From Lentisphaeria bacterium (lineage in GTDB: Bacteria > Verrucomicrobiota > Lentisphaeria > Victivallales > Victivallaceae), in contig JABLYX010000018.1 of the NCBI GenBank assembly GCA_018265615.1, positions 1 through 64,000 on the forward strand: a DNA stretch of 64,000 nt. Reading direction: 5' to 3'. This document shows, piece after piece, positions 8,256 through 16,653 of this stretch (position 1 is the first letter of the stretch; each line of letters starts with the position of its first letter). Under the pieces are notes generated by a model. That model searched no databases and was not told the DNA's origin. It was given only the letters and a program-made list of their open reading frames with translations. Made by a program: the position numbers and the translations under genes.

Positions 8256-9511
8256 ATACCCTTCTGGTCAGAAACGTCAGGCTCGACGGCAGCCTCACCG
8301 ACGTCCTCATCGACGGGAACCGTTTCCGCCGCATCGCCCCCGGGATCGGGGAGGAGGCGGCCCGCGTGATCGACGGCCGCGGCAAGGCGATCGTCCCGCC
8401 GTTCTACAACACGCATACGCACGCGGCGATGACGCTGCTGCGCGGTTATGCCGACGATATGGAGCTTTTCACCTGGCTCAACGATTACATCTGGCCGGCG
8501 GAAGCGAAGCTGACCGGCGGGGACATCTATGCGGGGACCCGTCTCGCGCTGCTCGAAATGATCCGGACCGGGACGGTTTTCTTCAACGACATGTACTGGC
8601 AGCAGCCGGAGACGATCCGGGCGGTCGAAGAGATGGGGATGCGGGCCGCGATCGGGCTGCTGTACATCTCCGGGGCGGACGGCGAAGTCCTCGAGCGCAA
8701 CCGGCGCTGCAACGAGGAGCTGCTCGCGTGGAATGGAGGGGCGTCGGGGCGGCTCCAGATCACGCATGCTCCCCACGCGGTCTATTCGGTTTCGGAGCCG
8801 GTCCTGCGGCAGGCCGCCGCGGATGCGCAGCGCGACGGGCATGTGATCCATATCCACGCCGGCGAAACCGCCCGCGAGGTGGAAGAGTGCATCAGTGCGC
8901 ACGGCATGTCCCCGATCGCCTATCTCGATTCGCTCGGGATCCTCGGGCCGCGGACCGTCCTGGCGCACGCGGTCCATCTTTCGGATGAGGATATCGACAT
9001 CATCCGGGAGCGCGGGGCGTATATTTCGCACTGTCCCTGTTCGAACTTCAAGCTCGCCTCCGGGCAGTTCCGTTATCGGAAGGCCGTGGAGATGGGCAAC
9101 TGCCGTTTTACAATCGGGACCGACGGCTGTGCGTCGAACAACAATCTTTCGATGCTCGAGGAGATGAAGTTCGCGGCCCTTTCGGCCAAGAACGAGTCAG
9201 GCAGCCCGACCGTGGGGCGCGACGGCGATATTTTCAGGGCCGCGACCCGGACCGGCGCGGAGGCGTTCGGGATCGACGCCGGCGTGATCGAAGAGGGCCG
9301 GCTCGCCGATGCGCTGCTGATCGATCTCGACAATCCGCTGCTCGTGCCGGATTACAGCCTGACGGCGAATCTCGTTTATTCTGCCGACTCGAGCTGCATC
9401 GACACCGTGATCTGTGACGGGCGGATCCTGATGGAAAACCGGAACGTGCCGGGTGAGGCGGAGATTCTCGCCGATGCGCGCCGGCTCTGCGCGAAGATCC
9501 GCGCATCGTAA
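8252..9511 (+). CDS. mtaD: 5-methylthioadenosine/S-adenosylhomocysteine deaminase-type amidohydrolase
   Basis: 419 residues of the TRZ/ATZ branch of the amidohydrolase superfamily. Metal ligands and catalytic motifs are intact: HTHAAM after VPPFYN, ELFTWLNDYIWPAE (the substrate-contacting segment shared by MTA/SAH deaminases), HIHAGET, LAHAVHLSDED and GTDGCASNNNLSMLEEM. The enzyme would deaminate MTA or SAH to the inosyl compound in the cytoplasm. It overlaps the SAHH-like gene by 4 bases (ATGA), so the two are probably made together. Guanine deaminase or another member of the family remains possible, but the WPAE and NNNLSMLEEM segments favour MTA/SAH. Confidence 0.85.
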   Translation: MNTLLVRNVRLDGSLTDVLIDGNRFRRIAPGIGEEAARVIDGRGKAIVPPFYNTHTHAAMTLLRGYADDMELFTWLNDYIWPAEAKLTGGDIYAGTRLALLEMIRTGTVFFNDMYWQQPETIRAVEEMGMRAAIGLLYISGADGEVLERNRRCNEELLAWNGGASGRLQITHAPHAVYSVSEPVLRQAAADAQRDGHVIHIHAGETAREVEECISAHGMSPIAYLDSLGILGPRTVLAHAVHLSDEDIDIIRERGAYISHCPCSNFKLASGQFRYRKAVEMGNCRFTIGTDGCASNNNLSMLEEMKFAALSAKNESGSPTVGRDGDIFRAATRTGAEAFGIDAGVIEEGRLADALLIDLDNPLLVPDYSLTANLVYSADSSCIDTVICDGRILMENRNVPGEAEILADARRLCAKIRAS

Positions 9512-9525
9512 GGAGAGAGGGAATT

Positions 9526-10368
9526 ATGAGAAAACTGCCGGCTTTATTGCTCGCCGCGGCGGCCGGGACGCTTTTCGCCGCCGAGTATCCGAATTACGCG
9601 CTGAACTGTGAGACGCAGGCAAGTTCGCTTGAGCAGTCGAAATTCGGCGGCGAGCTCGCCGTGGACGGAATCGCCGCCACGCGCTGGTCTTCCGCGCGGA
9701 CGGACAGCGAATGGCTGACGCTCGACCTCGGGGAGGTTCGCCGGGTCGGGCGGATCGTGCTGAACTGGGAGCGTTCCGCCCCGCTGTGGTATGCAGTCCA
9801 GCTCTCCACCGACGATGAGCACTACACCGATGTATTCGAAGAGACGGAGGGGGCGATGGGGGCGTTTGACATTGTCGACATCCGTCCGCAGGAGGCGCGC
9901 TATGTCCGGATCGACTGCCGGGAGAGGACCACCGAATATGGCTTCTCTCTGTTCGAAGCCGAGGTCTATCCGCCGGTGAAGAACCTGACCTACCGGAGCA
10001 AGGCGTGGGCGAGCTCGTCGCTGATGCCGGACGGTGCGCCGGAGTACGCGACGGACGGTTCGCAGAGAACCGGCTGGCGGGCCCCCGGCGGCCGGGCGCA
10101 GTGGATCCAGTTCAACCTTGGCAAGCTGCGCCACATCGGGCGGCTGAAGATCGACTGGGGCGGCGGTGCTCCGAAGAGTTACACCGTTCAGTTTTCCGAG
10201 GACGGCAGGAAATACATCGACATGTATACGGCGGCCGATCAGCCGCAGCGTTCCGAAGAGACGGTCAAAATCGACCGGCCGCGCCGGGCCCGTTATATCA
10301 GGCTCAACCTGAAGGAAGCGGCCGGCGAAAGCTACGGGATCCGCGAATTCGAGGCGCTGCCGCGATAG
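9526..10368 (+). CDS. Secreted protein made of two F5/8 type C (discoidin/CBM32-like) domains
   Basis: 280 residues: a signal peptide (MRKLPALLLAAAAGTLFAAEYP), then two tandem F5/8 type C modules. The first spans roughly residues 24-150 (NYALNCETQASS, DGIAATRWSSA, LTLDLGEVRRVGRIVLNW, ARYVRIDCRE). The second spans about 155-280 (DGSQRTGWRAPGG, IQFNLGKLRHIGRLKIDW, ARYIRLNLKEA). No catalytic domain is attached, which is unusual because these modules normally accompany an enzyme. It probably binds glycan in the periplasm or at the cell surface and presents it to the enzymes encoded downstream. It lies 14 bases after the deaminase, so transcription may continue from that operon or start independently. 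Confidence 0.85.
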   Translation: MRKLPALLLAAAAGTLFAAEYPNYALNCETQASSLEQSKFGGELAVDGIAATRWSSARTDSEWLTLDLGEVRRVGRIVLNWERSAPLWYAVQLSTDDEHYTDVFEETEGAMGAFDIVDIRPQEARYVRIDCRERTTEYGFSLFEAEVYPPVKNLTYRSKAWASSSLMPDGAPEYATDGSQRTGWRAPGGRAQWIQFNLGKLRHIGRLKIDWGGGAPKSYTVQFSEDGRKYIDMYTAADQPQRSEETVKIDRPRRARYIRLNLKEAAGESYGIREFEALPR

Positions 10369-10381
10369 GAAGCCGGCTCAT

Positions 10382-11266
10382 ATGGCATTTTCCGCACCGG
10401 AACTCAAAACGATGCTGCTGACCTCGAACCGTTTCTGGGGAGAGGATTTCCATTTCAGCATCTTTACGATCCGCCACCCGAATCCGCTCGATTCGAGGAC
10501 CCAGTTCTGCCGGAATTTCTGGAAGATCATCTACATCCTTTCCGGCAGCGGGCAGGAGGTCATCGACGGAACCGTTTATGAGCTCCGGCCGAACATGCTT
10601 TTGGTGATCCATCCGGATGAGATCACGCGGTTCGAGCTCCCCCCGGGCCTTGAAATCGAGGTGTGCAACATCATTTTTCCGCTTGAGCTGATCAGGTTCG
10701 GTACGGAGATGCTGCGTGTTCAGCCGGAGTTCATGAAGATTTTCACGCCCGAAAAGCCGTCGGTCTCCCGCGAACAGCGTGAACGGCTCTACATCGTGGA
10801 GGCGGACCAGGCGACCGCGAGCCTGATCCGTTCCATGCTGCGGGAATTCAACCAGGCGAAGTTCAACTACCAGTCGGTCGTGCGGCTGCAGCTGCTTGAG
10901 TTGCTCTGCCGCATCGCGCGGCAGGGAGAGCGGAACATCCGCCGCAGCCACGGACGGGCGATGGCGGAGCAGGCGGCGGAATACCTCCGTGAACACTACC
11001 GGGACTCTTTGGACATGGAACAACTCGCGGCCCGCTTCGGCGTCAGCCGCCAGTATCTCTACCGGATTTTCAGCCGCACCTACGGCATCTCCATCGGAGG
11101 AGCGTTGCGCCGCCAGCGGCTGATGGCCGCCTATCGGATGCTGCTCGAACATCCGGGGCTCAGCACATCGGAGATCTGCTACCGGTGCGGTTTCAACGAC
11201 CTCAGCTATTTCTACCGCTGCTTCCGGGCCGAATTCGGCTGCGTTCCCGGCCGGATGAAGCAGTGA
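10382..11266 (+). CDS. AraC family transcriptional regulator
   Basis: 294 residues. The N-terminal half is a cupin-like ligand domain (KIIYILSGSGQEVIDG, LRPNMLLVIHPDEITRFELP). The C-terminal ~100 residues carry the double helix-turn-helix of the AraC family (LDMEQLAARFGVSRQYLYRIFSRTYG and LSTSEICYRCGFNDLSYFYRCFRAEFGCVPG). It sits between a glycan-binding protein and a pseudopilin/glycoside hydrolase block on the same strand, so it is the likely local sugar-responsive activator. The start ATG at 10382 has AGGAAG upstream. Confidence 0.92.
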   Translation: MAFSAPELKTMLLTSNRFWGEDFHFSIFTIRHPNPLDSRTQFCRNFWKIIYILSGSGQEVIDGTVYELRPNMLLVIHPDEITRFELPPGLEIEVCNIIFPLELIRFGTEMLRVQPEFMKIFTPEKPSVSREQRERLYIVEADQATASLIRSMLREFNQAKFNYQSVVRLQLLELLCRIARQGERNIRRSHGRAMAEQAAEYLREHYRDSLDMEQLAARFGVSRQYLYRIFSRTYGISIGGALRRQRLMAAYRMLLEHPGLSTSEICYRCGFNDLSYFYRCFRAEFGCVPGRMKQ

Positions 11267-11344
11267 TTTTTGGACAGGAGTAAACTTATCCGGCAGATTC
11301 CGCCGATGTGTCCGAACGTCCAAGCCGCGGACGCGGTTTTCCGG

Positions 11345-11350
11345 TATAAT
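11345..11350 (+). promoter_or_regulatory. -10 element (TATAAT) without a matching -35, upstream of the pseudopilin gene at 11392
   Basis: A consensus TATAAT lies 42 bp before the ATG at 11392. The hexamer 17 bp upstream (AAGCCG) does not resemble a -35, so the promoter may need an activator, plausibly the adjacent AraC protein. The 125-bp gap otherwise contains the imperfect repeat CGGCAGATTCCGCCG. Confidence 0.35.
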
Positions 11351-11391
11351 AATAGCCGTAACCGAAGAACCGGACCATACAGGAGGCGGCC

Positions 11392-12072
11392 ATGAAAAAT
11401 TTGTTTACCTTGATCGAGCTTCTGATCATAATTGCGATCATCGCGATTCTCGCTTCGATGCTGCTGCCGGCGCTGAATCAGGCGCGGGCGCGGGCGCGTT
11501 CGACGGATTGTCTCGGCAACCAGAAGAGCATCGGAACCGTCATGCGGATGTATCTCGACGACAACCGGGATTTCATTATGCCCTCCGGCGGCGTCAAGGT
11601 CGCCGGAATTTCGACCGACGCATATCGCTGGCAGGATTACCTGTATGCGTACCATGCGGGAACCGGACTGGAAAAGAATTGCTTTCTTGACCGGGCGGTG
11701 TCCCCGGTCCGGCCGCTCAAGATGTTTCGCTGCCCCGGTTGGGTTCCGGCTACGGCCGACGAAGCGGCCTATTACCTGACGCATTACAGCATCAACCGTT
11801 GTTTTGCGAGCGATGAAGTCGTGCGCAGGAGTTCGCAGATCAAGTCTCCATCGCACCGCGCCATGATTCTCGAGGGAATCAGCCTGCGGGAGCACGGCCG
11901 CCGTCCCCTGACGCATGCGATCTGGTTGCGGCATAACGGTTCGATGAATTTCGTTTTCGCCGACGGCCATGCCGCCGCGCGCAAGGCATACGAGATCCCC
12001 GAAGCGAATTATACGGCGAACCCGCCGCTCGAACACCTCGAATTCTGGGGCAATATGTCGAAGGCGGAATAG
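11392..12072 (+). CDS. Pseudopilin-like protein with H-X9-DG motif, in glycan locus 1
   Basis: 226 residues. The N-terminus is a prepilin-type signal and helix (MKNLFTLIELLIIIAIIAILASMLLPAL) followed by NQARARARSTDCLGNQKSIGTVMRMYLDDN, the conserved start of the large Lentisphaerae/Planctomycetes pseudopilin-like family. Near the C-terminus it has RHNGSMNFVFADGHAAA, an exact H-X9-DG motif. The residue before the predicted cleavage site is Leu, not Gly. It starts 35 bases before a large secreted glycoside hydrolase gene and is probably co-transcribed with it. Function is not established for this family. An extracellular or periplasmic role connected with the neighbouring glycan enzymes is inference. 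Confidence 0.85.
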   Translation: MKNLFTLIELLIIIAIIAILASMLLPALNQARARARSTDCLGNQKSIGTVMRMYLDDNRDFIMPSGGVKVAGISTDAYRWQDYLYAYHAGTGLEKNCFLDRAVSPVRPLKMFRCPGWVPATADEAAYYLTHYSINRCFASDEVVRRSSQIKSPSHRAMILEGISLREHGRRPLTHAIWLRHNGSMNFVFADGHAAARKAYEIPEANYTANPPLEHLEFWGNMSKAE

Positions 12073-12106
12073 AAGCAGTCCTTTTCAGATAAACAAGGAG
12101 TTTTTT

Positions 12107-15100
12107 ATGCGAAAGTTGCTTACCCTTACCCTTTTCATGCTCCTTTTCGCGGTTGTCGCCGCCGGACTGCCGCCGTGGCTCTCCGTCGAAAAAGAGGGCG
12201 GCGTATTCAATATCGAACAGGCGCGGTTCAACACGTTGCATTTCGGTCCCGGGCATGCGTTGTCGCATCCTGCGAAGAGTGTGTTTGTGAAACGGCAGGA
12301 TGGCGGCGTCGAACGGTCCGGCGCACTCAATGCCGCAGGTTTCCGGGAGCTTTTTACGCCACTCGGCGCGGATTCCTTCCGTTACCGGGCGGAGTTCTCT
12401 TCCGCCGAGCCGTCCGAAACGCTTGGGCTGATGCTGGAGTTTCAACTGAGAAGCACGGAGCGGGCCGTGACCGTCGACTCGCGGGATTTTCTGCTGCCGG
12501 CGGAGTATGATGCGAAAAAGGCGTCCGCGTTCGGCAGAAAAGTGAAGTGCGGACGTTTCACGCTCCCGCTTGACTCCGGCTCCGTGCTGACTGTGACGGG
12601 GGAGTGCGAGTTCCGGATTCTGGACAAACGTGATTCGGGGAGTGAGGCCTTCGCGGTGCGGATCTACTTTCTGCCATCGGCGGGGAAGCTCGAAAACGCG
12701 TCGCTCGACCTTACGTTTTCACTGAAAAAGCTGAATAGCTCTCCGGTCAGCCTCGCTGCCGTCGCGAATATGGGGTTCCGGGATGAGGTCGCGGGGGATG
12801 GCCGGGGCGGCTGGACCGACCAGGGGCCGGCGAACGACCTTTCCGCCTTCAGGCCGGGGCGCTTCACCGTCGGAGGAACCTTCTTCGATATCGCCGATCC
12901 GGCGCGGAACGGCGGGAGGGCGGCGCTCGTCCTCGGGCAGAAGTTCCCGCACGAAGCGTCGGTTGAAGCCGTCGGGCGCGGCAACTGGCTCAATCTGCTG
13001 CACGCGGCCGCATGGACGCAGCCGGGAAAGGCGGGGGAGATCCACGTGACTTTCCGTGACGGCTCCGTGCAGAAAATCGGGGTGGATTCGTTCCGTGACG
13101 TCGGCAACTGGTGGAGGCCGGGCAGCTTCCCCAATGCCGCCGTGGTCTGGAACGGTGAGAACGGCGAAAACGAAATCGGGCTCTACTTCACACAGTTCAG
13201 GCTCGACCGCGACGACCCGGTGAGGCTGGCCTTCCGTGCATTCGACCGGCAGCTCTGGCTGCTCGCGGGCGTCACACTTTCCGATGGGGCACTGCCGAGG
13301 CAGGACGTTATGAAAAAGACGGTACTGAAGGCCGGCAGGGAGTGGGTCCGGCTCGACTCGCCGAGGACGGTCCTGCCCGGTTCCCCGCTCGACTTCTCCG
13401 GAATGCTCGATGCGCCCGCCGGAAAATACGGCCGGGTCGTCGTTGCGCCGGATGGCGGTTTCACATTTGAAAACGCGCCGGAGAAGCGGGTCAGGTTTGT
13501 CGGCGTAAACCTCTGCTTTGCCGCGAACTTTCTCGAAAAAAGCGATGCGGATGCACTTGCCGAACGGCTTGCGCGGCACGGCTACAACGCCGTCCGCATC
13601 CATCATCAGGACAACGGGCTGGTCAGGAAGGGCGCGCCTGATTCGCTGACGCTCGACGGGGAGCAGCTCGACAAACTCGAGTATCTCTTCGCCGCCTGCA
13701 AAAAGCGCGGAATCTACATCACCACCGACGTTTTCGTCAGCCGGAAGCTGAAAGCGGATGACAATATCCCGGAGTTGGATCCGGAGAGCGGCGCTTTTCA
13801 GATGAAGGCACTTCTGCCAATCAGCCGCAGCGCGATGGAGAACTGGAAGGAGTTCGCCCGCCGCTGGCTCGGGCACAGGAACCCGTACACCGGCATGACC
13901 TGGGCCGAGGATCCGGCGCTTTATATCGTGAGCTTCACCAATGAAAACAACCTTTATGCGCAATGGCATCAAGCCCCGGAAATCGCGAAGCTCTATCGCC
14001 AGCTGTTTCCGCAGTGGATGGCGGAAAACCGGCCCGGCGAACCGGCCGGAGAGGCCGCGCTTTCGAACCGCCGTTTCCTCGAGTTTCTCTACACGCTCCA
14101 GCACCGGAGCATTCTCGAACAGGCGAAGTTCCTGAAAGAGGAGCTGAAGCTCCGGGCGCTGCGCACGGACGTCAACATGCACAACAAGATTCCGCTGGCG
14201 TTGATCCGCGAGGATCTCGACACGGTGGACGACCACAAGTACCATGACCATCCGCGTTTTCCGCTCAACCGCTGGAGGCTGCCCAACGTCTACCGCCAGC
14301 GTTCGAGCATCGGCGCGCTCGGTTATGAGGTTCCGGAGCTGCTCTTCGCGGCGCGCCTCTTCGGCAAGCCGTTCAGCATCACCGAATACAAGTTCTGCCT
14401 GCCGAACCGCTACCGCTCCGAGGGCGGCCCGCTGATCGGCGGATACGCCGCGTTGCAGGGGTGGGACGCGCTCTATCAGTTCGCCTGGTCGCACTCCGAA
14501 CCGGGAGTGAACGAAGACCGGCAGGCCGGGACGTTCGATTTCGCCAATGAGCCCCTCGCGCAGCTGTCGGACCGGCAGACGATGCTTCTCTTCCGCCGCG
14601 GCGACGTGGCGCCGTCGCAGGCGGCGTTTGCGTGGGACGTTCCGAAGACGTTCTGGGATTCGGATATGCCCGTCGAATATCCGGTCGATTTCAGTCGTCT
14701 CGGTTTTCTCGCGAAGATCGGGAACACGGTCGGCGGCAGGCGGCTGCCGGGCGTGACGGTGCTCGATCCGTCGCAGGCGGCGGGCGAGACTCCGCTTCCC
14801 GACGCTGCTGTGGAGAAGCTCCGGCGGCAGCTTCGGGAGACGGGCGTCGCGGTGAGCTCGACCGGCGAATTGCGGCTCGACTCCGGGAAAAAGACGCTTG
14901 CGGTCGATACGCCGCGCACCCTGAGCGTCACGCTCGCCTCCGGCGCCCTCTCTGCGGGGCGGCTCGCCGTCGCCGGAGTGAAGGAGCCCGCCACGGTCAG
15001 TGTGAGTTCGCTCGACGGCAGGCCGGTCGCGGAGAGCCGCAGGCTGCTGCTCTTCCACCTGACGAATGTGCTCGACAGCGGGACGACGTTCGAGGGCGAC

Positions 15101-15331
15101 GGCATGAAGCGCCTGGTCAAGTGGGGGACGCTGCCGCACCTCGTGCGGCGCGACCGGGCCGGAATCACCCTGAAGCTCGACGGAGCCGCCCCCGCGAAGG
15201 TCGAGGCGCTGCGGCTCGACGGCTCCCCGTACGGCGAAGTCAAGTCGGAGTTCAGAGACGGAACGCTCACCTTCACCGCCGATCCCGGGCTGTTTCCCGG
15301 CGGCGTGATGGTATATTGGATCACTCGTTGA
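12107..15331 (+). CDS. Large secreted glycoside hydrolase, clan GH-A (GH5-like)
   Basis: 1074 residues from the ATG at 12107, which follows AAGGAG at a 6-base distance. Upstream in-frame sequence overlaps the pseudopilin gene and is not needed. A signal peptide (MRKLLTLTLFMLLFAVVAAGLP) is followed by about 430 residues of beta-rich sequence, then a TIM-barrel-type domain beginning at FENAPEKRVRFVGVNLCFAANFL. Candidate catalytic acids are Glu613 in YIVSFTNENNLYAQW (acid/base, preceded by Asn as in clan GH-A) and Glu760 in FSITEYKFC (nucleophile), 147 residues apart. The last ~200 residues are again beta-rich. It probably cleaves a plant or mucin-type polysaccharide outside the cytoplasm. The exact family and substrate cannot be read from sequence alone. 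Confidence 0.8.
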   Translation: MRKLLTLTLFMLLFAVVAAGLPPWLSVEKEGGVFNIEQARFNTLHFGPGHALSHPAKSVFVKRQDGGVERSGALNAAGFRELFTPLGADSFRYRAEFSSAEPSETLGLMLEFQLRSTERAVTVDSRDFLLPAEYDAKKASAFGRKVKCGRFTLPLDSGSVLTVTGECEFRILDKRDSGSEAFAVRIYFLPSAGKLENASLDLTFSLKKLNSSPVSLAAVANMGFRDEVAGDGRGGWTDQGPANDLSAFRPGRFTVGGTFFDIADPARNGGRAALVLGQKFPHEASVEAVGRGNWLNLLHAAAWTQPGKAGEIHVTFRDGSVQKIGVDSFRDVGNWWRPGSFPNAAVVWNGENGENEIGLYFTQFRLDRDDPVRLAFRAFDRQLWLLAGVTLSDGALPRQDVMKKTVLKAGREWVRLDSPRTVLPGSPLDFSGMLDAPAGKYGRVVVAPDGGFTFENAPEKRVRFVGVNLCFAANFLEKSDADALAERLARHGYNAVRIHHQDNGLVRKGAPDSLTLDGEQLDKLEYLFAACKKRGIYITTDVFVSRKLKADDNIPELDPESGAFQMKALLPISRSAMENWKEFARRWLGHRNPYTGMTWAEDPALYIVSFTNENNLYAQWHQAPEIAKLYRQLFPQWMAENRPGEPAGEAALSNRRFLEFLYTLQHRSILEQAKFLKEELKLRALRTDVNMHNKIPLALIREDLDTVDDHKYHDHPRFPLNRWRLPNVYRQRSSIGALGYEVPELLFAARLFGKPFSITEYKFCLPNRYRSEGGPLIGGYAALQGWDALYQFAWSHSEPGVNEDRQAGTFDFANEPLAQLSDRQTMLLFRRGDVAPSQAAFAWDVPKTFWDSDMPVEYPVDFSRLGFLAKIGNTVGGRRLPGVTVLDPSQAAGETPLPDAAVEKLRRQLRETGVAVSSTGELRLDSGKKTLAVDTPRTLSVTLASGALSAGRLAVAGVKEPATVSVSSLDGRPVAESRRLLLFHLTNVLDSGTTFEGDGMKRLVKWGTLPHLVRRDRAGITLKLDGAAPAKVEALRLDGSPYGEVKSEFRDGTLTFTADPGLFPGGVMVYWITR

Positions 15332-15342
15332 AAGGAATGAAA

Positions 15343-16653
15343 ATGGATCGGGATTTTACGCCGGAACTTCTGGAGCAGAGCATTGTCGGGAGCGCGTGGT
15401 CCGGGCACAAGGTGAATTTCTGCCTCTTCACGACGCGGGAGAAGCAGTATGTCGGCTACTACGGCGCCGACCGGCGGCTGGTGATCGCCGCGCGCGTGCC
15501 GGGGAGTGGCAACTGGGAGCGGCGCGAGCTCGACACCGCCGTCGTGTGGGACTCCCACAATTCGATCGAAATGTTCTGTTCCGGCGACGGAATCCTGCAC
15601 ATCGCGGCGAATATGCATGTGACACCGCTGATCTATTACCGGATGGAGCGCCCGCACGACCTCGCTTCGATTACGCGCCGGCCGGCGATGGTCGGGCGGG
15701 ACGAGGAACGCTGCACTTACCCGCGCTTCATGAAGGATGCGGCGGGAGAGTTGATCTTCCACTATCGCGACGGGTGCAGCGGCAGCGGCAACGAGATCTA
15801 CAACCGTTACGATGCGGCGGCGCGGCGCTGGACGCGGCTGCTGGACCGGCCGCTGACCTTCGGCGGCAGCGAGATGAACGCGTATTTCTTCGGGCCGGTC
15901 ATGGGGCCGGACGGCTTCTTTCATCTCGGCTGGGTCTGGCGCGACACGGGGGATTGCGTCACGAATCACGATCTCTCGTATGCGCGCAGCCGGGACCTTG
16001 TCCATTGGGAGACCGCCGCCGGCGTTCCGGCCGGGCTGCCGATGACGCTCGGTACGCCGGGACTCGTCGTCGTTCCGACCGCCCGGACGCACAGCGGGCT
16101 CATCAACATGGGCAGCCGGATCGGTTTCGATGGAGACGGAAAGCCGGTCCTGTCGTTCCACATCTACGGTCCGGACGGAGCCAGCCGGCTCTGCAACGCC
16201 CGTCCGCGCGCGGACGGCAGCTGGCAGAAGGAGCTTCTCGGCGAATGGCCGAAGGAACGGCGCTGGGAGTTCTCCGGTCACGGCTCGATCGGCCAGATGC
16301 TCTTTTTTACGCCGGTCGAACCGCAGCCGGACGGCACGCTGCTGCAGAGCTGGGAATTCATCGGACGGGATTCCGGCACCTGGCGGCTCGACCCGGTCAC
16401 GCTGAAGATGACCGGGACGCTGCCGCCGCGCCCCGCCTGTCCGCCGCGGCTTCAGGAGCTCGAACAGAACTTCCCCGGGCTCCAGGTGAGATGGCAGGAG
16501 GACGCCGGAGAGCCGGACGGGGACGGGGGGCGCAGTTTCCTGCGCTGGGAGACGCTTCCCGCCAACCGTGACATGCCGCGCGAAGGCGCGCTCCCCGCAC
16601 CGACCCGGGTGAGTGTCTGCAGGGTGAGGCTGCCGGAGGTTACTTCTTCCTGA
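15343..16653 (+). CDS. BNR_4-type six-bladed propeller protein (putative sialidase/lyase-like glycan enzyme)
   Basis: About 436 residues. I prefer the ATG at 15343 over the one at 15337, because AAAGGA directly abuts the first ATG and gives a 6-base spacing only to the second. No signal peptide is visible, so it is probably cytoplasmic. The sequence resembles the BNR-repeat family (PF15892): VVWDSHNSIEMFCSGDGILHIAANMH, CTYPRFMKDAAGELIFHYRDG, GSGNEIYNRYD, GFFHLGWVWRDTGDCVTNHDLSYARSRDLVHWE. Such proteins occur beside polysaccharide-degrading enzymes and some are reported as ulvan or rhamnogalacturonan related. The exact reaction here is unknown. It starts 11 bases after the GH-A hydrolase and its 3' end overlaps the convergent GH51 gene by 14 bases. 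Confidence 0.75.
   Translation: MDRDFTPELLEQSIVGSAWSGHKVNFCLFTTREKQYVGYYGADRRLVIAARVPGSGNWERRELDTAVVWDSHNSIEMFCSGDGILHIAANMHVTPLIYYRMERPHDLASITRRPAMVGRDEERCTYPRFMKDAAGELIFHYRDGCSGSGNEIYNRYDAAARRWTRLLDRPLTFGGSEMNAYFFGPVMGPDGFFHLGWVWRDTGDCVTNHDLSYARSRDLVHWETAAGVPAGLPMTLGTPGLVVVPTARTHSGLINMGSRIGFDGDGKPVLSFHIYGPDGASRLCNARPRADGSWQKELLGEWPKERRWEFSGHGSIGQMLFFTPVEPQPDGTLLQSWEFIGRDSGTWRLDPVTLKMTGTLPPRPACPPRLQELEQNFPGLQVRWQEDAGEPDGDGGRSFLRWETLPANRDMPREGALPAPTRVSVCRVRLPEVTSS

Noticed and set aside
12719..15139. An 806-residue minus-strand frame
   Set aside because: Shadow of the large clan GH-A hydrolase gene, with no recognisable motif or start signal.
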